DNA from: Multifurca ochricompacta | Lineage: Eukaryota; Basidiomycota; Agaricomycetes; Russulales; Russulaceae | Direction of reading: 5' to 3' | DNA length: 64,000 bases | Assembly (NCBI GenBank): GCA_022496185.1 | Contig: WTXG01000052.1 | Coordinates: 62,001 to 126,000, forward strand | Shown: in pieces, positions 44,402-57,100 of the stretch | How the letters are laid out: the number at the start of each line of letters is the position of its first letter | Numbering within the stretch: position 1 is the stretch's first letter | The notes under the pieces: model-generated | Database searches by the model: none | Seen by the model: only the letters and a program-made list of their open reading frames with translations | What the model was told of the DNA's origin: nothing | Translations under genes and position numbers: made by a program

Positions 44402-46969
44402 ATGACCACTCGACCCAACACCAGACAGGCACATCAAGAGGAAGACAGGACCATCGAACCATGCCACAATCAGCCAGAGCAAAGGTCCGAAGACCGAGCA
44501 CCTATAACCACCAGAATGTCAGGAAGAAACAGCGGAGGGAATCCTGATGAACCTATGTTTGAACCCCCGGCCTCAGGACTAGGAATAATAGGAACCAGTC
44601 CCAGAGGACGAATGGAAGGCATCCCTCCACCATTCTTCGATGGCGATAGATCCGATGCCATGGACTGGTTCGCCCAGTTAGAACTTTTCTTCTTCTTGAA
44701 TGAAAATGCAGTGACAGTTCAAAATGAACACCTAAATGTTACGACCCTACTCTTTTCTTGACCCTCATACTGCACCTCCCCTTTTCCCACACCTGACTGT
44801 CCATTCCCCTGCCCCACTATCTCTTGACCACTTTGGCCCCAGAACTTAGATACCTATGGCTATGTGCCTAGGACCCTCGACCTGATGCCTGTGGCTTGTA
44901 TGCCCAGGACCCCACCATGATGCCTGTGACATGACGCTCTCAGGACCCCCTTACCCTTGACACCTGCACCTGACTCACTACTAGTTCAGCTACTGTGCTG
45001 ATGGCTGCATTCCCTTTTTCCTCTGATACTTGGCCTCTGTCTTGGCCAGCATCTGTACCCTGTCCCTGTGGCTGACACCCATGGGATCCCTGACACTGTC
45101 CCTGCCAAACCTAACTCTGAACACAAGATGACTTTGGCTTGTACTTATCCCTCCAGACCACATGACCTGTAGGCACATGACATGGACTCAAAGCCATGAC
45201 CTGTCATGTGACCCTTGACCACATGACCTCAGACCACGTGACCCCTTTGACCATGTGACCTTGGACCTTGATCATGACCCCTTAGATCACCTGACCTATC
45301 AGTCACTTGACCCTCCCCTCTGACTCCTGTGGGAGTATTCCCACACTGATCTGACTCTGATGGGACCTGTCATTCCCCATCTGCCCCTGACCCTGGTGGG
45401 AATCCTCCCACACTGATATGACTCCTGTGGGGCTGTCCCACATGACTATGCTTCTGATAAGGCTTATCCTTATCATGGACTATATCTGACCTCTTATCTA
45501 TTGGACGATAAGGACTCTGACCCTGTCTCTGATTAGCTACAGACTAGACCCCATACAGTATATAAGACCCTGTAGACAGTTTGTACGACCCCAGATTTGA
45601 CCTCTTGGGCCTTCAGCCTAGAGATCTTAGACCCCAATACATCAGAAGCCTTTTCCCCTCTTTTTGCGTCCTTGAGATCCCTGCAGGGACCCCCATTGCC
45701 TCTGGCAATGGGTGTGTACCCTTCCCTTTGAACCCCTCTGCCACTCCCTAAGGGCTCCAGTGCACTTGGTGTGCTTCCAGCACAGCAACTGGGCCCTGTC
45801 CCCACTTAACAGCCTTAGGGGATTAGCTCCCTTTGGCTGGCTCATCCCATCTCCCTCTGTGCTTGATTATAGCACCAAACCTTAACCAATTCCGAAGCTA
45901 GACAGTGCCCAGAGTCTAGCCTTATTGTGCTGGGCTCGTGGCTGAGGTAATGGACCCGCGCCGACCTGTGCACACTGCACAGAACGCTCCGCTGAGCGTA
46001 ACACTAAAGGTAGCCTATACTCTAGGCTTGATACGAGGGCCAAGAGTCAATCAATGGACCATCGAACAAATAAATTGGCTCTCTGCCATAAAAAACGGCG
46101 ACATCTGAGTCATTGATATTTGGGACACCTTCAAAAAGACATTTAAAAACGCATGGGCTGATGTCGCGGCAGGACAGAAAGCGCTATGAGTGCTTGACAA
46201 ATTGAAAATGAAGGATGCCAATCTAGATGATTACATAGCCGAATTTTGCATGTTGGCTATCCAAGCAGAACTGCATATCAATGATCCGGCAGCCCAGCAA
46301 TACTTTCACAGAGGACTCCCCACACGACTAGTGGAAACTATGCTCATGATGGACCAGCCTCGTACCTTTGAAGAAGCTGCTGTGTCAGCCAGATGTCATC
46401 ATGCAAATTGGATCTACACCAGAGATCTACTGGGAACCCGAACACAAACATCTGCCACACCACCATGAGGCAGTAAATTCACCTTCTACTGAAAACGTGA
46501 CCCAAATGAAAGGGAGACCACTACTATCAAAGTAATAACGACAGAAGAATGAGAGAGATTAAAGAAAGAAGGGCGTTGTTTTGAATGCGGACGCCTAGGG
46601 CATCTTGCCAGAGAATGCCCAAACAAGAAACCATGTGTTGAAACCAAAGCACCGGCCTGGGCCGCCATGATCACAGAAATACCACCGTCGACTGCAACGG
46701 TACCCACAACATCAGAATCTACAAAGGATATCGTCCCCACATTTGATGCTACCGCCTTCGCCACTGCTCTTCGAACTATGACTGACAAACAATGCCTCGC
46801 ATTGCAAGGACAATTCAATGGAGACGAGGATTTTTATATTGCCTGAATGGTATGGCCTACATTCGGGCACTAGTCTCGCAACATGTATATAGATCCCTGC
46901 TGAAAGCAATGAAGATCTTTGTCCCCATACATGGTGTGAAGAAAGAGGCCAGCATAGAAGCACTCATTG
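44402..46969 (+). pseudogene. gag of the older D chromovirus, split by a solo LTR
   Basis: Starts MTTRPNTRQAHQEEDRTIEP. The gag core reads PPPFFDGDRSDAMDWFAQLE and, after the solo LTR B1 (44737-46003), LGLIRGPRVNQWTIEQINW, YIAEFCMLAIQAELHINDPA and QYFHRGLPTRLVETMLM. A zinc knuckle follows: CFECGRLGHLARECP. In-frame TGA codons occur at several places where the relative at 55250-55669 has Arg, Gln or Lys. The frame ends at the protease start (SIEALI), where the full-length D element is inserted. Confidence 0.85.
44737..46003. mobile_element. Solo LTR, family B, copy 1, 1,267 bp
   Basis: Begins TGTTACGACCC and ends GAGCGTAACA. The duplication CTAAA flanks it (44732-44736 and 46004-46008). It contains degenerate repeats of ACCATGTGACC type at about 45190-45260. 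It splits the gag of the older D element. Confidence 0.9.
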
Positions 46970-47491
46970 TGTCACAATTAGGTGCGAGAACTATGTTGTC
47001 GTCAAGCAAGAGGAAGCCAAGTCAGCCAAGATTCAAAGTCACAGTAGATCAAGTCTAGTTCAAGCCCTCAACAAGATCAAAGGGCACACATGCAAGAGTT
47101 GAGTTGACGGCAGAGACGCTCAGTCCTGCAACAAGTTCAAGGGGATTGAAGGCTCTCCAAGTCGTGTCTTGGAGAGTTCAAGTGGGGTTTCTTACTGGGG
47201 AGTTCAGATGAAGTTGAAGCACCTTGGATTGAACACAAGAGAACAGACTTAGGTCTGTCTCTCTACTTTACTGCACTTTAAATACAGGTGGGTTTAGCTA
47301 TGTCATAGTGGGTAGAAGGTTCTAGTACTATGATGTATGATCTAGTGGTTGTGCAGTAGAACTAGCTAGAACCAAGGAGAATGTGGAGGGGTTGAGCCCT
47401 CAGTAAGCAACAGTAATGTAGTGTTTCAATAAAAGTCCATTTCTTTGTCAGTCAGTCTCATGTCACCTTGGCCAGTGTAAAATCCATCACA
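46970..47491 (-). repeat. 3' LTR of the full-length D element, 522 bp
   Basis: Plus reading begins TGTCACAATTAGG and ends ATCCATCACA. Nearly identical to 56581-57100 apart from scattered substitutions. Preceded on the minus strand by a purine tract (AAGGGAAGTGA). Confidence 0.88.
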
Positions 47492-47702
47492 TCACTTCCC
47501 TTGTACAGTTCAGCTTGTCCCCAAGCTCAGTGACCAACTGTGAATGTAATCATGTGAGGAGGTAGTGTGAGATGACGGCGGGAGCGAGGGCGGCGTGTAC
47601 TGCCAACTCCACCAGCTTGAAGGATTGCACAGAGTTCAGGATTGGGGGCAAAGGTCATGGCTTCTGCTGCAGTAGGGATTATGTCCCAAGTGGGCGCATA
47701 TA

Positions 47703-49324
47703 CAGTGCCTCACAAAACTGAGTCAATGTTTTGCACTTTTGCACTGTTTGTTGAATATCACATCAGCCAAAACAAATATAAACAAAGTCTTGGTAGACCA
47801 TAAAAGGTACAAGATAATGGTTATGTAATGCAACAAGAATTATGTAAGTCTGATCAAAACCTGTGGAGCTATGCCCATTTCAAATTGGGGACTCATTGAC
47901 TCAGTTTTGTGAGGGGGTATCAGAAATATCAGAATCTGATGCTCCACCAAATGTACAGCAACCAATCCTTAATATATGGTTACCACAGTTATCTTAATAT
48001 TGATGGGACCTGGAATAGAGCTATTTAACCATGGTTTACATTCCCAGAATATTATAATTTCCCAATGCACCCCACCTCCTCTGCTCAGAAAGAAAACATG
48101 CTCTCTCTGGCCTCTGAAGGTCATTCCACTTACACTATTGCCTCCAGACTCAGCCTCAGCCAGTCCACAGTTTCTAGGACACTCAGAACCCTCCTTCTCA
48201 ACCATCAGTCACCTCATTTTGGTCATCCTTCCAAGCTCTCTGCTACCTCTGAACATGCTATCATGATACAAATCACCACAGGAAAGGTTGTCAATGCTGT
48301 CCAGGCCACAAAGCACATTAATTCCATCATCCCCAACCATGTCTCTTCACAAACTGTGCATTGGGTTCTTAAACAACATTCATTCAAGGCTGTAACAAAG
48401 AAGAAAAAGCCACTACTCTCTGCAGTACATTGCAAGAAGCACTTAGCCTTTGCTTTGAAGTACCAAAACTGGACTATGGAGGACTGGGAGAGGGTGATTT
48501 GGTCAGATGAGACCAAAATCAACAAGATTGGGTCAGATGCCAGTCCTCCATAGTCCACTCTCTGTACTTCAAAGCAAAGGCTAAGTGCTTCTTGCAATGT
48601 ACTGCAGAGAGTAGTGGCTTTTTCTTCTTTGTTACAGCCTTGAATGAATGTTGTTTAAGAACCCAATGCACAGTTTGTGAAGAGACATGGTTGGGGATGA
48701 TGGAATTAATGTGCTTTGTGGCCTGGACAGCATTGACAACCTTTCCTGTGGTGATTTGTATCATGATAGCATGTTCAGAGGTAGCAGAGAGCTTGGAAGG
48801 ATGACCAAAATGAGGTGACTGATGGTTGAGAAGGAGGGTTCTGAGTGTCCTAGAAACTGTGGACTGGCTGAGGCTGAGTCTGGAGGCAATAGTGTAAGTG
48901 GAATGACCTTCAGAGGCCAGAGAGAGCATGTTTTCTTTCTGAGCAGAGGAGGTGGGGTGCATTGGGAAATTATAATATTCTGGGAATGTAAACCATGGTT
49001 AAATAGCTCTATTCCAGGTCCCATCAATATTAAGATAACTGTGGTAACCATATATTAAGGATTGGTTGCTGTACATTTGGTGGAGCATCAGATTCTGATA
49101 TTTCTGATACCCCCTCACAAAACTGAGTCAATGAGTCCCCAATTTGAAATGGGCATAGCTCCACAGGTTTTGATCAGACTTACATAATTCTTGTTGCATT
49201 ACATAACCATTATCTTGTACCTTTTATGGTCTACCAAGACTTTGTTTATATTTGTTTTGGCTGATGTGATATTCAACAAACAGTGCAAAAGTGCAAAACA
49301 TTGACTCAGTTTTGTGAGGCACTG
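47703..49324. mobile_element. Fold-back element 2: inverted dimer of a Tc1-type 5' half, 1,622 bp
   Basis: TA-flanked (47701-47702 and 49325-49326), exactly the length of element 1 and lying in the opposite orientation. Left arm 47703-48463, right arm 48564-49324, loop 48464-48563. From ATG 48065 there is an open frame of 162 codons: MHPTSSAQKENMLSLASEGH (helix-turn-helix), SLSQSTVSRTLRTLLLNHQS, and on to DWERVIWSDETKIN, which contains the first catalytic Asp, ending at the inverted junction. Unlike element 1, there is no stop in the DNA-binding part (PSKLSATS). The right arm encodes the same domain on the minus strand (from 48962). No CG dinucleotide is seen. It is inserted in the post-integrase region of the D element. 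Confidence 0.9.
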
Positions 49325-49326
49325 TA

Positions 49327-50260
49327 CATAAGTGAGATAAGGGAAGAGACGATAGTAAACATCAGCCCTAGACATGGCATGGACTGTCTCTTGGATGTCT
49401 TGGTGGGCTCAGCTAACCTGTCGTCTCCAGTGGGCCAGTTCACGAAGAGCACCATCCAGTCGTCGAGTAGCATAGCAGAAGCAGGCAACTTCTGCCCAAG
49501 CACCTGGATCCTGAAGTTCATCCGATGCATGACTGACAATTGGTGTAAATTCTGTGTCTGGGTCAAAAAGTCGTTGCTGAAAGAGTGTGAGAATAGGATT
49601 AGGGAAACCTGGGCGTCAGGCATGAGGTTGTGCATATAAAGGAAAGCGAAAGATAGGCTCATCAGCCCCCATGGTGCAGACAACAGTGGGCTCATCTTGT
49701 TGAAAGTCATAAGCAATGTAGCGAGCAATCCTTCAATAACCATGTGAGTCAGTGATTAAATGGGGAAAGTAGTGACAAGTGTTATGCATGTGGTTGCGGA
49801 TAAATGGGGGGCCTGGATAAGTGTAAGGAATGGGTGATTGTCGGGTAGCAGCAGCATTGCCAGGCAGATGTTCCAGTTCTGGGGTAGGTGGTCACTGGTC
49901 TCCAGTACCATTCTGGGTTTGAGTCCCTCCAGTAGCATCAGCCTCTAAGCGTGAATGCGTCTCCTGTAGCATGGTCAATATATGGTTACGGACTGCTGGG
50001 TCTAGATTTTGATTCACAGATGTTGTAATAGAGATGGCATTGGTGAGAGTTTGGATGGGATCATCGGACATAGTAAAGGAAAAGTGTGAAGGAGGGGTTG
50101 ATGAAGCTGGTGTGGTTGGAAGTGTAGGGGCATCTTGTGGGAACTTGAGTGCACCTAGGTTTGCTGCATCAGCAGCAGCAGCAGCAAACTGGTCTCTGAA
50201 GTTAGGGTCTGGGGTGGAGGGTGAAGGCTGAGTGTTGGTAGGTCGGCATGTGGTAGACAT
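49327..50260 (-). pseudogene. Post-integrase ORF of family D, degenerate
   Basis: Begins MSTTCRPTNTQPSPSTPDPN, then AAAAADAANLGALKFPQDAP and NLDPAVRNHILTMLQETHSR. The same frame continues past several stops with protein-like text (RIARYIAYDFQQDEP, FYATRRLDGALRELAHWRRQ-like) until the fold-back element. No zinc knuckle is visible. It occupies the same place as the family-A post-integrase ORF, so a third ORF seems general to these chromoviruses. The function is unknown. Confidence 0.5.
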
Positions 50261-52291
50261 CCTAGGGCCTGGTTTGACACCTTTGCGTGGGGAAAAGAGG
50301 CAAGTGAGTCATTTGGTGCAAGCCATGATAAGAGGAAGAGGTGTGTGTGGGGGAAGAGAGGTGGGAAAACCATGTAGTCACCCCCTTCTTAAGGGTGGCA
50401 TCATCCCTGACGCCTGGGAAGAGAATCATAGTACTGTTTGATCAGGGCAGGGGCATGACAGTTGGAGCTATCAACCCAAGAGTTCTCACTGGCAGGATAG
50501 CCAACCCAGCTGACCAGAAATTGGAGCTTCTTAGAATGCCCATGGAGCCGGTGATTAAGGACAGCTGCCACTTCATATTCTTCTTCCTGATTAACAAGCT
50601 CTGGTGGGGGCCTGAGGTAATTGGGGCCATGCGCATCAGTTTCAAGATAGGGAGATAGAAGATCAATATGAAACACATCATGGATATTCATGTGGGAAGG
50701 CAGGGACAAGCGATATGCCACAGGGGAGATACAGTCCAGAATGTGGAAGGGGCCATATCGATGGGGGGCTAACTTAGTTGATGGGAAATGGGTCCTCAGG
50801 TTGCGCCCCTCAAGCCAAACCTGAGTGCCCACTACGAGAGGAGGTTGCATTGGGCGACTCATGGGGGCTCGAAGCGCTAGTTCAGCGCAGGTGCGTGCAG
50901 CCCGAAGGTTGCGGAGACGGATGTCAACTTGGGGAACACTAGACTTGGCTAATTGTCCGTCCCAATCAAACGAAACGCCATGTATTAGCGCATGCAGAGA
51001 TAACTTGGATTTGTCATGTGTCCATGAATTATGGACAAATTCAGCTAATGGCAAGTAGTCTGGCCAGCAATATTGATCATCACCAAGCCAAAGGCAGAGG
51101 TATTGTTTGAGCCATAGATTCATACGTTCACTTGAACCGTCCGTTCGGGGATGAAAAGTGGTCGACAGGTTTTGTTGGATACCCAGCACATGGGCAAGTT
51201 CATGGGAAAAGTGCGAGGTAAACTGGGGATCCCGATTGGAGATGATACATCGTGGGACACCAAAGGTCAGAAAAACATGTCAATAATACAGGGTAGCAAT
51301 CCCTTCTCCTGTGATATCTTTCAAGCAGGGGATGAATTTTGCTGATTTCGAGCAGCCTTGATCCACAATCGTGAGTACTGCATTGTAACATCCCGAGGGC
51401 AGGAGATCTGTGATAAGATCCATCGCGACATACTGAAAGGGGCCGGCCGAGGCCGGTACATCGAATGGAAACAAAGGGGCTTTCTTAGTTAACTTTGGTT
51501 TATTTTCTTGACATGTCACGCAACCCTGAACATATTCGCGGACGAATTCCCTAAGACCAATGCCATTGTAATCAGCTAAAACCTTTCGCATAGTCTTTTC
51601 AATACCTGGGTGTCCCGCAAGGACATGATCGTGATAACGTCGGAGAATGTCCTGTCGCATTAGCAGGTCGGACGGGAAGGGGCATTTAACCATTTGTAGC
51701 GTTCGGAGAAATAGTTCATTAGGGAGGATTACAACCTTTTCATTGTCTTTGGCTCCACAATCAGCATCGGGCCATTGTGAGAGCATATCTGCCATGGTGT
51801 GTAATTTACCGGGGACGTGTTCCAGAGAGAAATCAAAATCTGCCAATTCCTGAAGCCAATGAGCCTGTCTTTGGTTGAGTTTTTGTGGTTCTCAGAAATA
51901 CTGTAAGTTATTATGGTCTGTGCGGACCTGAACTTTGTGTCGGGCTCCAAGGAGATATTGGCGCCAAACACAAAAGGCTACCATAATCGCAAATAACTCC
52001 CTGTCATATATGTCCCAATTTCTCTGAGTCTCGTCAAGCGTTTTCAAGAGGTACGCGATAGGATGTAGGCGTCCGATGGGGTCTTTCTGGCTTAACGTGG
52101 TGCCGATGGCATATCCAGAAGCATCTGTATCTACAATGAATGGCTGTTCAAAATTTGGTTGCACGAGCACCGGTTGAGAGGTTACACGTTCCTTAAGTGT
52201 ATCAAAGGCATGCTGTTCCACTGCCGTCCACTTCCATGGATTTTTGGCACTGGTTAGGGCATTCAGAGGGGCGGCGATCTTGCTAAAGCCC

Positions 52292-53572
52292 TGTTATGAC
52301 CCTACTCTTTTTCCTGACCCTGCACACCATGCCTTATTCTTTGCACCATCCTTGATCTCCTCCTTCTCTGGACCACTCTTTGATGCCCTTGGCCTGTTGC
52401 CTTGGGACCTTCCTTGATGCCTGTGGCCTGTGTGCCCAGGACCCTACCCTGATTCCTGTGACATTGTTCATAGGACTGACCTCCCATGCTGCCATTTACA
52501 CCTAACCTGCTGGTAGTTAAGCTGCTACACTGTTGGATGTACACCACCCTTCCTTGCTGCCTTGGCTTATGCCTTGGCCACTGCTCCTGACCCTATCCCT
52601 GTGCTTGACACCCATAGGAACCCCTGACATTGTCCCTGCCAATCTGACCAGTCCAGACAACTAGATGACTTTGGCTTGTACTTGACCCTCTGCCAGTCAT
52701 GTGACTCCTGGCCATGTGACCCTTGACCATGTGATCCTTGACCATGTGATCCCTGACCATGTGACTTTGGACCATGTGATCCCTGACCCTGATCACAGCA
52801 TCTTCATCTGATCATTTACCCCTTTCTGATCACATGGCCCATCTGGCTTATCATTTGCTTCTCTGATTCCTGTGGGAGTATTCCCACATCCACCCTGACT
52901 CCTGTGGGACCTGTTATCTCCCCATTTACCCCTGACCCTGGTGGGAATCCTCCCACACTGATATGACTCCTGTGGGGCTGTCCCACATGATTATGCTTCT
53001 GATAAGGCTTATCCTTATCATGGACTATATTTGACATCTTATCTGCTATTGGATGATAAGGACTCTGACCCTGTTCCTGATTAGCTACAAACCAGATCCC
53101 CATACAGTATATAAGACCCTGTAGACAGTTTGTACAACCCTAGATTTGACCTCTTGGGCCTTCAGCCTAGAGACCTTAGACCCCAGAATCTATCACAGCC
53201 TTTTCCCCTTCTTTTGCACCTTTGAGATCCTTACAGGGACCCCCATTGCCTCTGGCAATGGGTGTGTACCCTTCCTTTTGAACCTTCTTGCCACTCTATA
53301 GGGCTTCAGCACACTCAGCTTGGCCCTGTTCCCACTCAACAGCCTTAGGGGATTAGCTCCCTTTGGCTGACTCTTCCCGTCTTCCTCTGTGCTTAGTTAT
53401 GGCACATTTTCCTATCCATCCTGGAGCTAAGAGGCTAGCCCTGTTGTGCTAGGCCTGTTGTAGATCCCGGACCCACAGTGTCGGGTGCCACGGATGTGGC
53501 TGACTAGTGCCAGACTGGTGGACTCATGCCAATCAGGTGCATGTCGCACAGAACGCCCCGCTGAGCGTTACA
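52292..53572. mobile_element. Solo LTR, family B, copy 2, 1,281 bp
   Basis: Begins TGTTATGACCC and ends GAGCGTTACA, with AGCCC duplicated at 52287-52291 and 53573-53577. It sits between RT and RNase H of the D element. The first ~870 bp are almost identical to copy 3 at 61896; the last third differs. Confidence 0.9.
52709..52792. repeat. 15-bp minisatellite inside LTR B
   Basis: About five units of CCATGTGATCCCTGA with small changes. The same array occurs in copy 3 (about 62312-62395) and, more decayed, in copy 1 (about 45190-45260). Confidence 0.8.
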
Positions 53573-54880
53573 AGCCCTGAATGAAATGACGATAGAACTG
53601 GCAGAACCCTAAGAACGATCAGACTTCTTTCACAGTTGTGGGAACCTTCCAGGTAGCAACACCTTCCACTTTGACGGGATCCATATGAACTTGATTCGCC
53701 TCTAAGATGAGCCCAAGGTATTCTATTCTCGTTTGTTCGAAGGCACACTTTTCTGGTTTGAGGTACAGATCTAGGCAATTAAGTTTATCCAGAACATGAT
53801 GGACCTTGGATCAGTGGTTGTTGAGATTGTTATCTGTGTGAATAAGGATGTTGTCCATATAGACTGTAAACCACACCTTTCCTGTTGCGTCGTGATCATT
53901 GAGTTCATCTCTGAACTCGGCATTCATCATGGTCTGGAATGTCGCAGGGGAATTGGTTAAGCCAAAAAACATCACATTGGGCTCGAAGAGGCCCCAATTA
54001 GTTTTGAACGCGGCCTTCCAGCGGTCTTCAGGTACAATACGGATATTGTTGTAGCCCCAGTGAACATCCATCTTTGTGAACAAAGTACTTCCTTGGACTT
54101 GATCAATAAGTTCCGGGATAAGTGGGAGAGGATAAGTATTTCAGATCATCCAGTTATTAAGTTTACGATAATCCTGTACAGGTCTAAGTTTTCCATCCTT
54201 CTTCTTAATAAAGAAGAATGGAGATGTGTATGGTGATTTCAATGCCAAAATATAGCCCTTTTTCAAATGTTCGTCGAGGAAAGCATTCAATGTGTCTTGT
54301 TCTCCTGGTCCGAGTGGATAGATCTTACAGTCCATAGAAGCTGGAGCGTCTGCTTTTAGTTTGATTTTGTGATCCCAGGGCCATTCTGCGGGGAAGTGTT
54401 GAGCTTCCTGGTCACTGAAGACTTTCTGGTGTCGGTGGTACTCCAAGGGAACAATCTGATCCCAGGATCGTTCTATCTTATCTTTAGCTTTGATTGCTAA
54501 CTCTTGCGCAATGTTGAGTTGCTTTATCTGTTCGGTAGGTAGACTGAATGTAACCTTGTCCACAAGGTGTCCTGCTGTCCAATCTATGTGTGGGTTATTT
54601 GCTGCGAACCACAGGTATCCTAGAATCACTTCATCCGTTCCGATGGACACAACATAAAATCTGTGTTGTTGCGTTTTGTCATTGGTGGCGACACAGAGAT
54701 CGACGCATCGTGTAATGTAACACGTGGCGTTAGGTGACCTGTCTGCATTTTGTAATCATTTCGGGATTGTCAGACACTTCGTGGGGAGTCTGTGTTTGAT
54801 TACTGTTTTATAATTAATAAAGTTTTCTGTGGCTCCACTGTCGATGAGAGCTTCTATGTTGGCCTCTTTTTTCACTCCAT

Positions 54881-56137
54881 GTAATGGGACAGAGATTGTC
54901 ATTGCTCTAATAGGTGATCTAAATACATGGTGTGAGATTAATGCTCAAATGAAGGCTGCGTCATTCAAGTGATATAAAAATCCTCATCCCCTTTGAATTT
55001 ACTCTGAAGGGCGAGGCGTTGATCATCGTTCATGGATCGAAGGGCTTTGGCGAGTGCATCGACATCTATTTTGGTCATCTCTACAGGTTTCTGTGTGTGA
55101 GCTTTAGTAGGTGTCATCACAGTTGTCAAAGGGACCTCCATGATCGTGGTGGTCCGAGCCAGACTACTGGCGCTGGTATTGGTATTAATGCGCGGCTTCT
55201 TATTCAGGCAGTCCCTGACGAGATGTCCTCAGCGCCCACACTCAAAGCATCAGCCATCCTTCCTATACTGCTCTTTCTCTTCTGTTGTAACCACCTTCTT
55301 GATGATGTCGGCTCCTTGTGGGTGTGGGTCTGACTCGCATTTCTTATAAAATGTAAATTTGTTGCCTCGGGGTGGTGTGTTTGTTGTTGACTGTGTGCTG
55401 AGGGCGTCTTTGCTATACAACCAATTAGCATGGTGCTTTCTGGCCGAGGCCGCTGCTTCGTCAAACGTTTTGGGTTGGTCGAATAAGAGCATGGTCTGAA
55501 CCAATTGTGTGGGAAGACCTTGGTGAAAGAATTGTCGAGCGGCTGGGTCATCAATATGGAGTTCAGCCCTTGTAGCCAGCGTGCAAAACTCGGCGATGTA
55601 TTCATCGATATTAGAATCTCTCATTTGTAAGCGATCTAGTGCTTGCAGCGCTTTCTGTCCAGCCGCCATGTCGGCCCATGCTTCTCGGAATATCTGCCTG
55701 AATTTGTCCCAAATGTATGGGACTCAGATGTTTCCCTCCTTGATGTTGGTCAACCATTTGATCTGGTCTATCACCCATCAGTCTACTCAGGGCCCTCGTA
55801 GCAAACCTAATGTGAACACAACTCTTGTCCTTTCATTCTGAACCATGGCTACTGTTTCATTGAGGCTGAAGAATAGTTCCAGTTTGGTGAGCCAATCCAT
55901 AGCAATATCTCAGTCTCTGTTGAAGAAGGGTGGTGGTACGCCCATCATGGGCCCTCCCAAATACGTTGCCCCTACTCCTGGAGCGGGGGGTTTTTGTGGT
56001 GGTTCATCAGGGTTTCTTCCTGATGTTCTGGTAATTGGCCTATCTTCAGGGCTTTGTTCGGGTCAACCAGTCTGCGACTCTACGATGTCCTCCTCCGTGG
56101 CCCTTCGTGCCTGCCTGGTGTTCGGTCTAGTTGTCAT
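54881..56137 (-). pseudogene. gag of the full-length D element
   Basis: Starts at 56137 with MTTRPNTRQARRA, like the older element's gag. The best open part is 55669-55250: AAGQKALQALDRLQMRDSNI, YIAEFCTLATRAELHIDDPA, FFHQGLPTQLVQTMLLF, and FTFYKKCESDPHPQG, followed by the first cysteines of the knuckle (CFECG). Stops occur upstream (e.g. SQTG-stop-PEQ) where CGA-to-TGA changes are the simplest explanation. Confidence 0.82.
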
Positions 56138-56566
56138 TGTGTGTGGTGTTGGTATTTCTGTGCTTTCGTTGTTGGGGTGGGGCTATCTGCTGCCACAAGA
56201 AGAGCAAAGCGGTTATGGAAGTCAATAGGTAAGTCACTGTGCGATTGTGGTTCTAATTCGTCTGTTAGGTATCGGAGTGGAGAGTTGTCTTCGAGAGATG
56301 CTTCTTCGGACATTGGGGATCGGGGGTCACACGCTGAGTAAGACATGCACTGTCAAGATTCGGGCAAGGGACGTGGTGTCGTCTCCTTGCAATTCAGGTG
56401 AGTGTTTCGAGTGTTGTTTATGGATATTACTGATCGCGCCAATATTTAAACAGCTTCGGGGATTGTTGTTGGTTCTATGGTCGGGTTTGGGATCGGGTGT
56501 CAGGGCAAGGGACGTGTCGTCGTTGCCTTGTGCATTCGGTGAGTTCTAGTGTCTTTCTGTTTGTAG

Positions 56567-56578
56567 TAAGTCTGTTCT
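56567..56578 (-). promoter_or_regulatory. Self-primer binding site of the full-length D element
   Basis: The minus strand reads AGAACAGACTTA two bases inside the 5' LTR, an exact reverse complement of TAAGTCTGTTCT in the same LTR (minus strand, 56860-56849), which sits about 30 bp below a TATTTAAA box. Confidence 0.72.
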
Positions 56579-56580
56579 AA

Positions 56581-57100
56581 TGTCACAGTTAGGTGCGAGA
56601 ACTATGTCATCATCAAGCAAGAGGAAGCCAAGTCAGCCAAGATTCAAAGTCACAGTAGATCAAGTCTAGTTCAAGCCCTCAACAAGATCAAAGGGCACAT
56701 GTGTGAGAGTCGAGTCGACAGCAGAGACACTCAGTCCTGCAACAAGTTCAAGGGACCAAAGGCTCTCCAAGTCGCGTCTTGGAGAGTTCAAGTGGGGTTC
56801 TTACTGGGGAGTTCAGATGAAGTTGAAGCACCTTGGATTGAACACAAGAGAACAGACTTAGGTCTGTCTCTCTACTTTACTGCACTTTAAATACAGGTGG
56901 GTTTAGCTATGTCATAGTGGGTAGAAGGTTCTAGTACTATGATGTATGATCTAGTGGTTGCGCAGTAGAACTAGCTAGAACCAAGGAGAATGTGGAGGGG
57001 TTGAGCCCTCAGTAAGCAACAGTAATGTAGTGTTTCAATAAAAGTCTGTTTCTTTGTCAGTCAGTCTCATGTCACCTTGGCCAGTGTAAAATCTGTCACA
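56581..57100 (-). repeat. 5' LTR of the full-length D element, 520 bp
   Basis: Plus reading TGTCACAGTTAGG to AATCTGTCACA. Its right flank GAGGG (57101-57105) belongs to a different insertion (partner CCCTC at 59901-59905), which reveals the inversion described in the findings. Confidence 0.88.

Larger units (their letters stand above)
50401..54880 (-). pseudogene. pol of the full-length D element (protease, RT, RNase H, chromodomain integrase)
   Basis: Protease DSGATENF (about 54845); RT with YPLGPGEQDTLNAFLDEHLK, SPFFFIKKKDGKLRPVQDYR, FTKMDVHWGYNNIRIVPEDR, FFGLTNSPATFQ and VYMDNILIHTD. The catalytic YMDD reads YMDN. After solo LTR B2 comes RNase H (FIVDTDASGYAIGTTLSQKD, WDIYDRELFAIMVAF). 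Integrase follows with its zinc-binding HDHVLAGHPG..CVTCQENKPK, MDLITDL, the weakened IISNRDPQFTS (Asp present, S-N-R instead of S-D-R), and TDGSSERMNLWLKQYL. The chromodomain EYEVAAVLNHRLHGHSKKLQ FLVSWVGY ends the frame. In-frame stops at about 54140, 53815, 53625, 51890 and 51280. Confidence 0.88.
46970..57100 (-). mobile_element. Full-length family-D chromovirus (Tf1/sushi type), degenerate
   Basis: On the minus strand: 5' LTR 57100-56581, self-primer site, gag, protease, RT, RNase H, chromodomain integrase, post-integrase ORF, polypurine tract (about 47492-47502) and 3' LTR 47491-46970. It carries solo LTR B2 (52292-53572) and fold-back element 2 (47703-49324). It is inserted in the protease of the older D element: CATTG on the left (46965-46969) has its partner CAATG (inverted) at 59374-59378, displaced by a later inversion. 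Many in-frame stops show it no longer encodes a working polyprotein. Confidence 0.87.

Noticed and set aside
46970..47491. Reading this LTR as the 3' LTR of the plus-strand element starting at 43377
   Set aside because: It is in the opposite orientation, and its match to 56581-57100 plus the polypurine tract at 47492-47502 show it is the 3' LTR of the minus-strand element.
52593..52796. ORFs with repeated HMVRDHMVKDHMVK-type text in LTR B
   Set aside because: They translate the 15-bp minisatellite inside a non-coding LTR.
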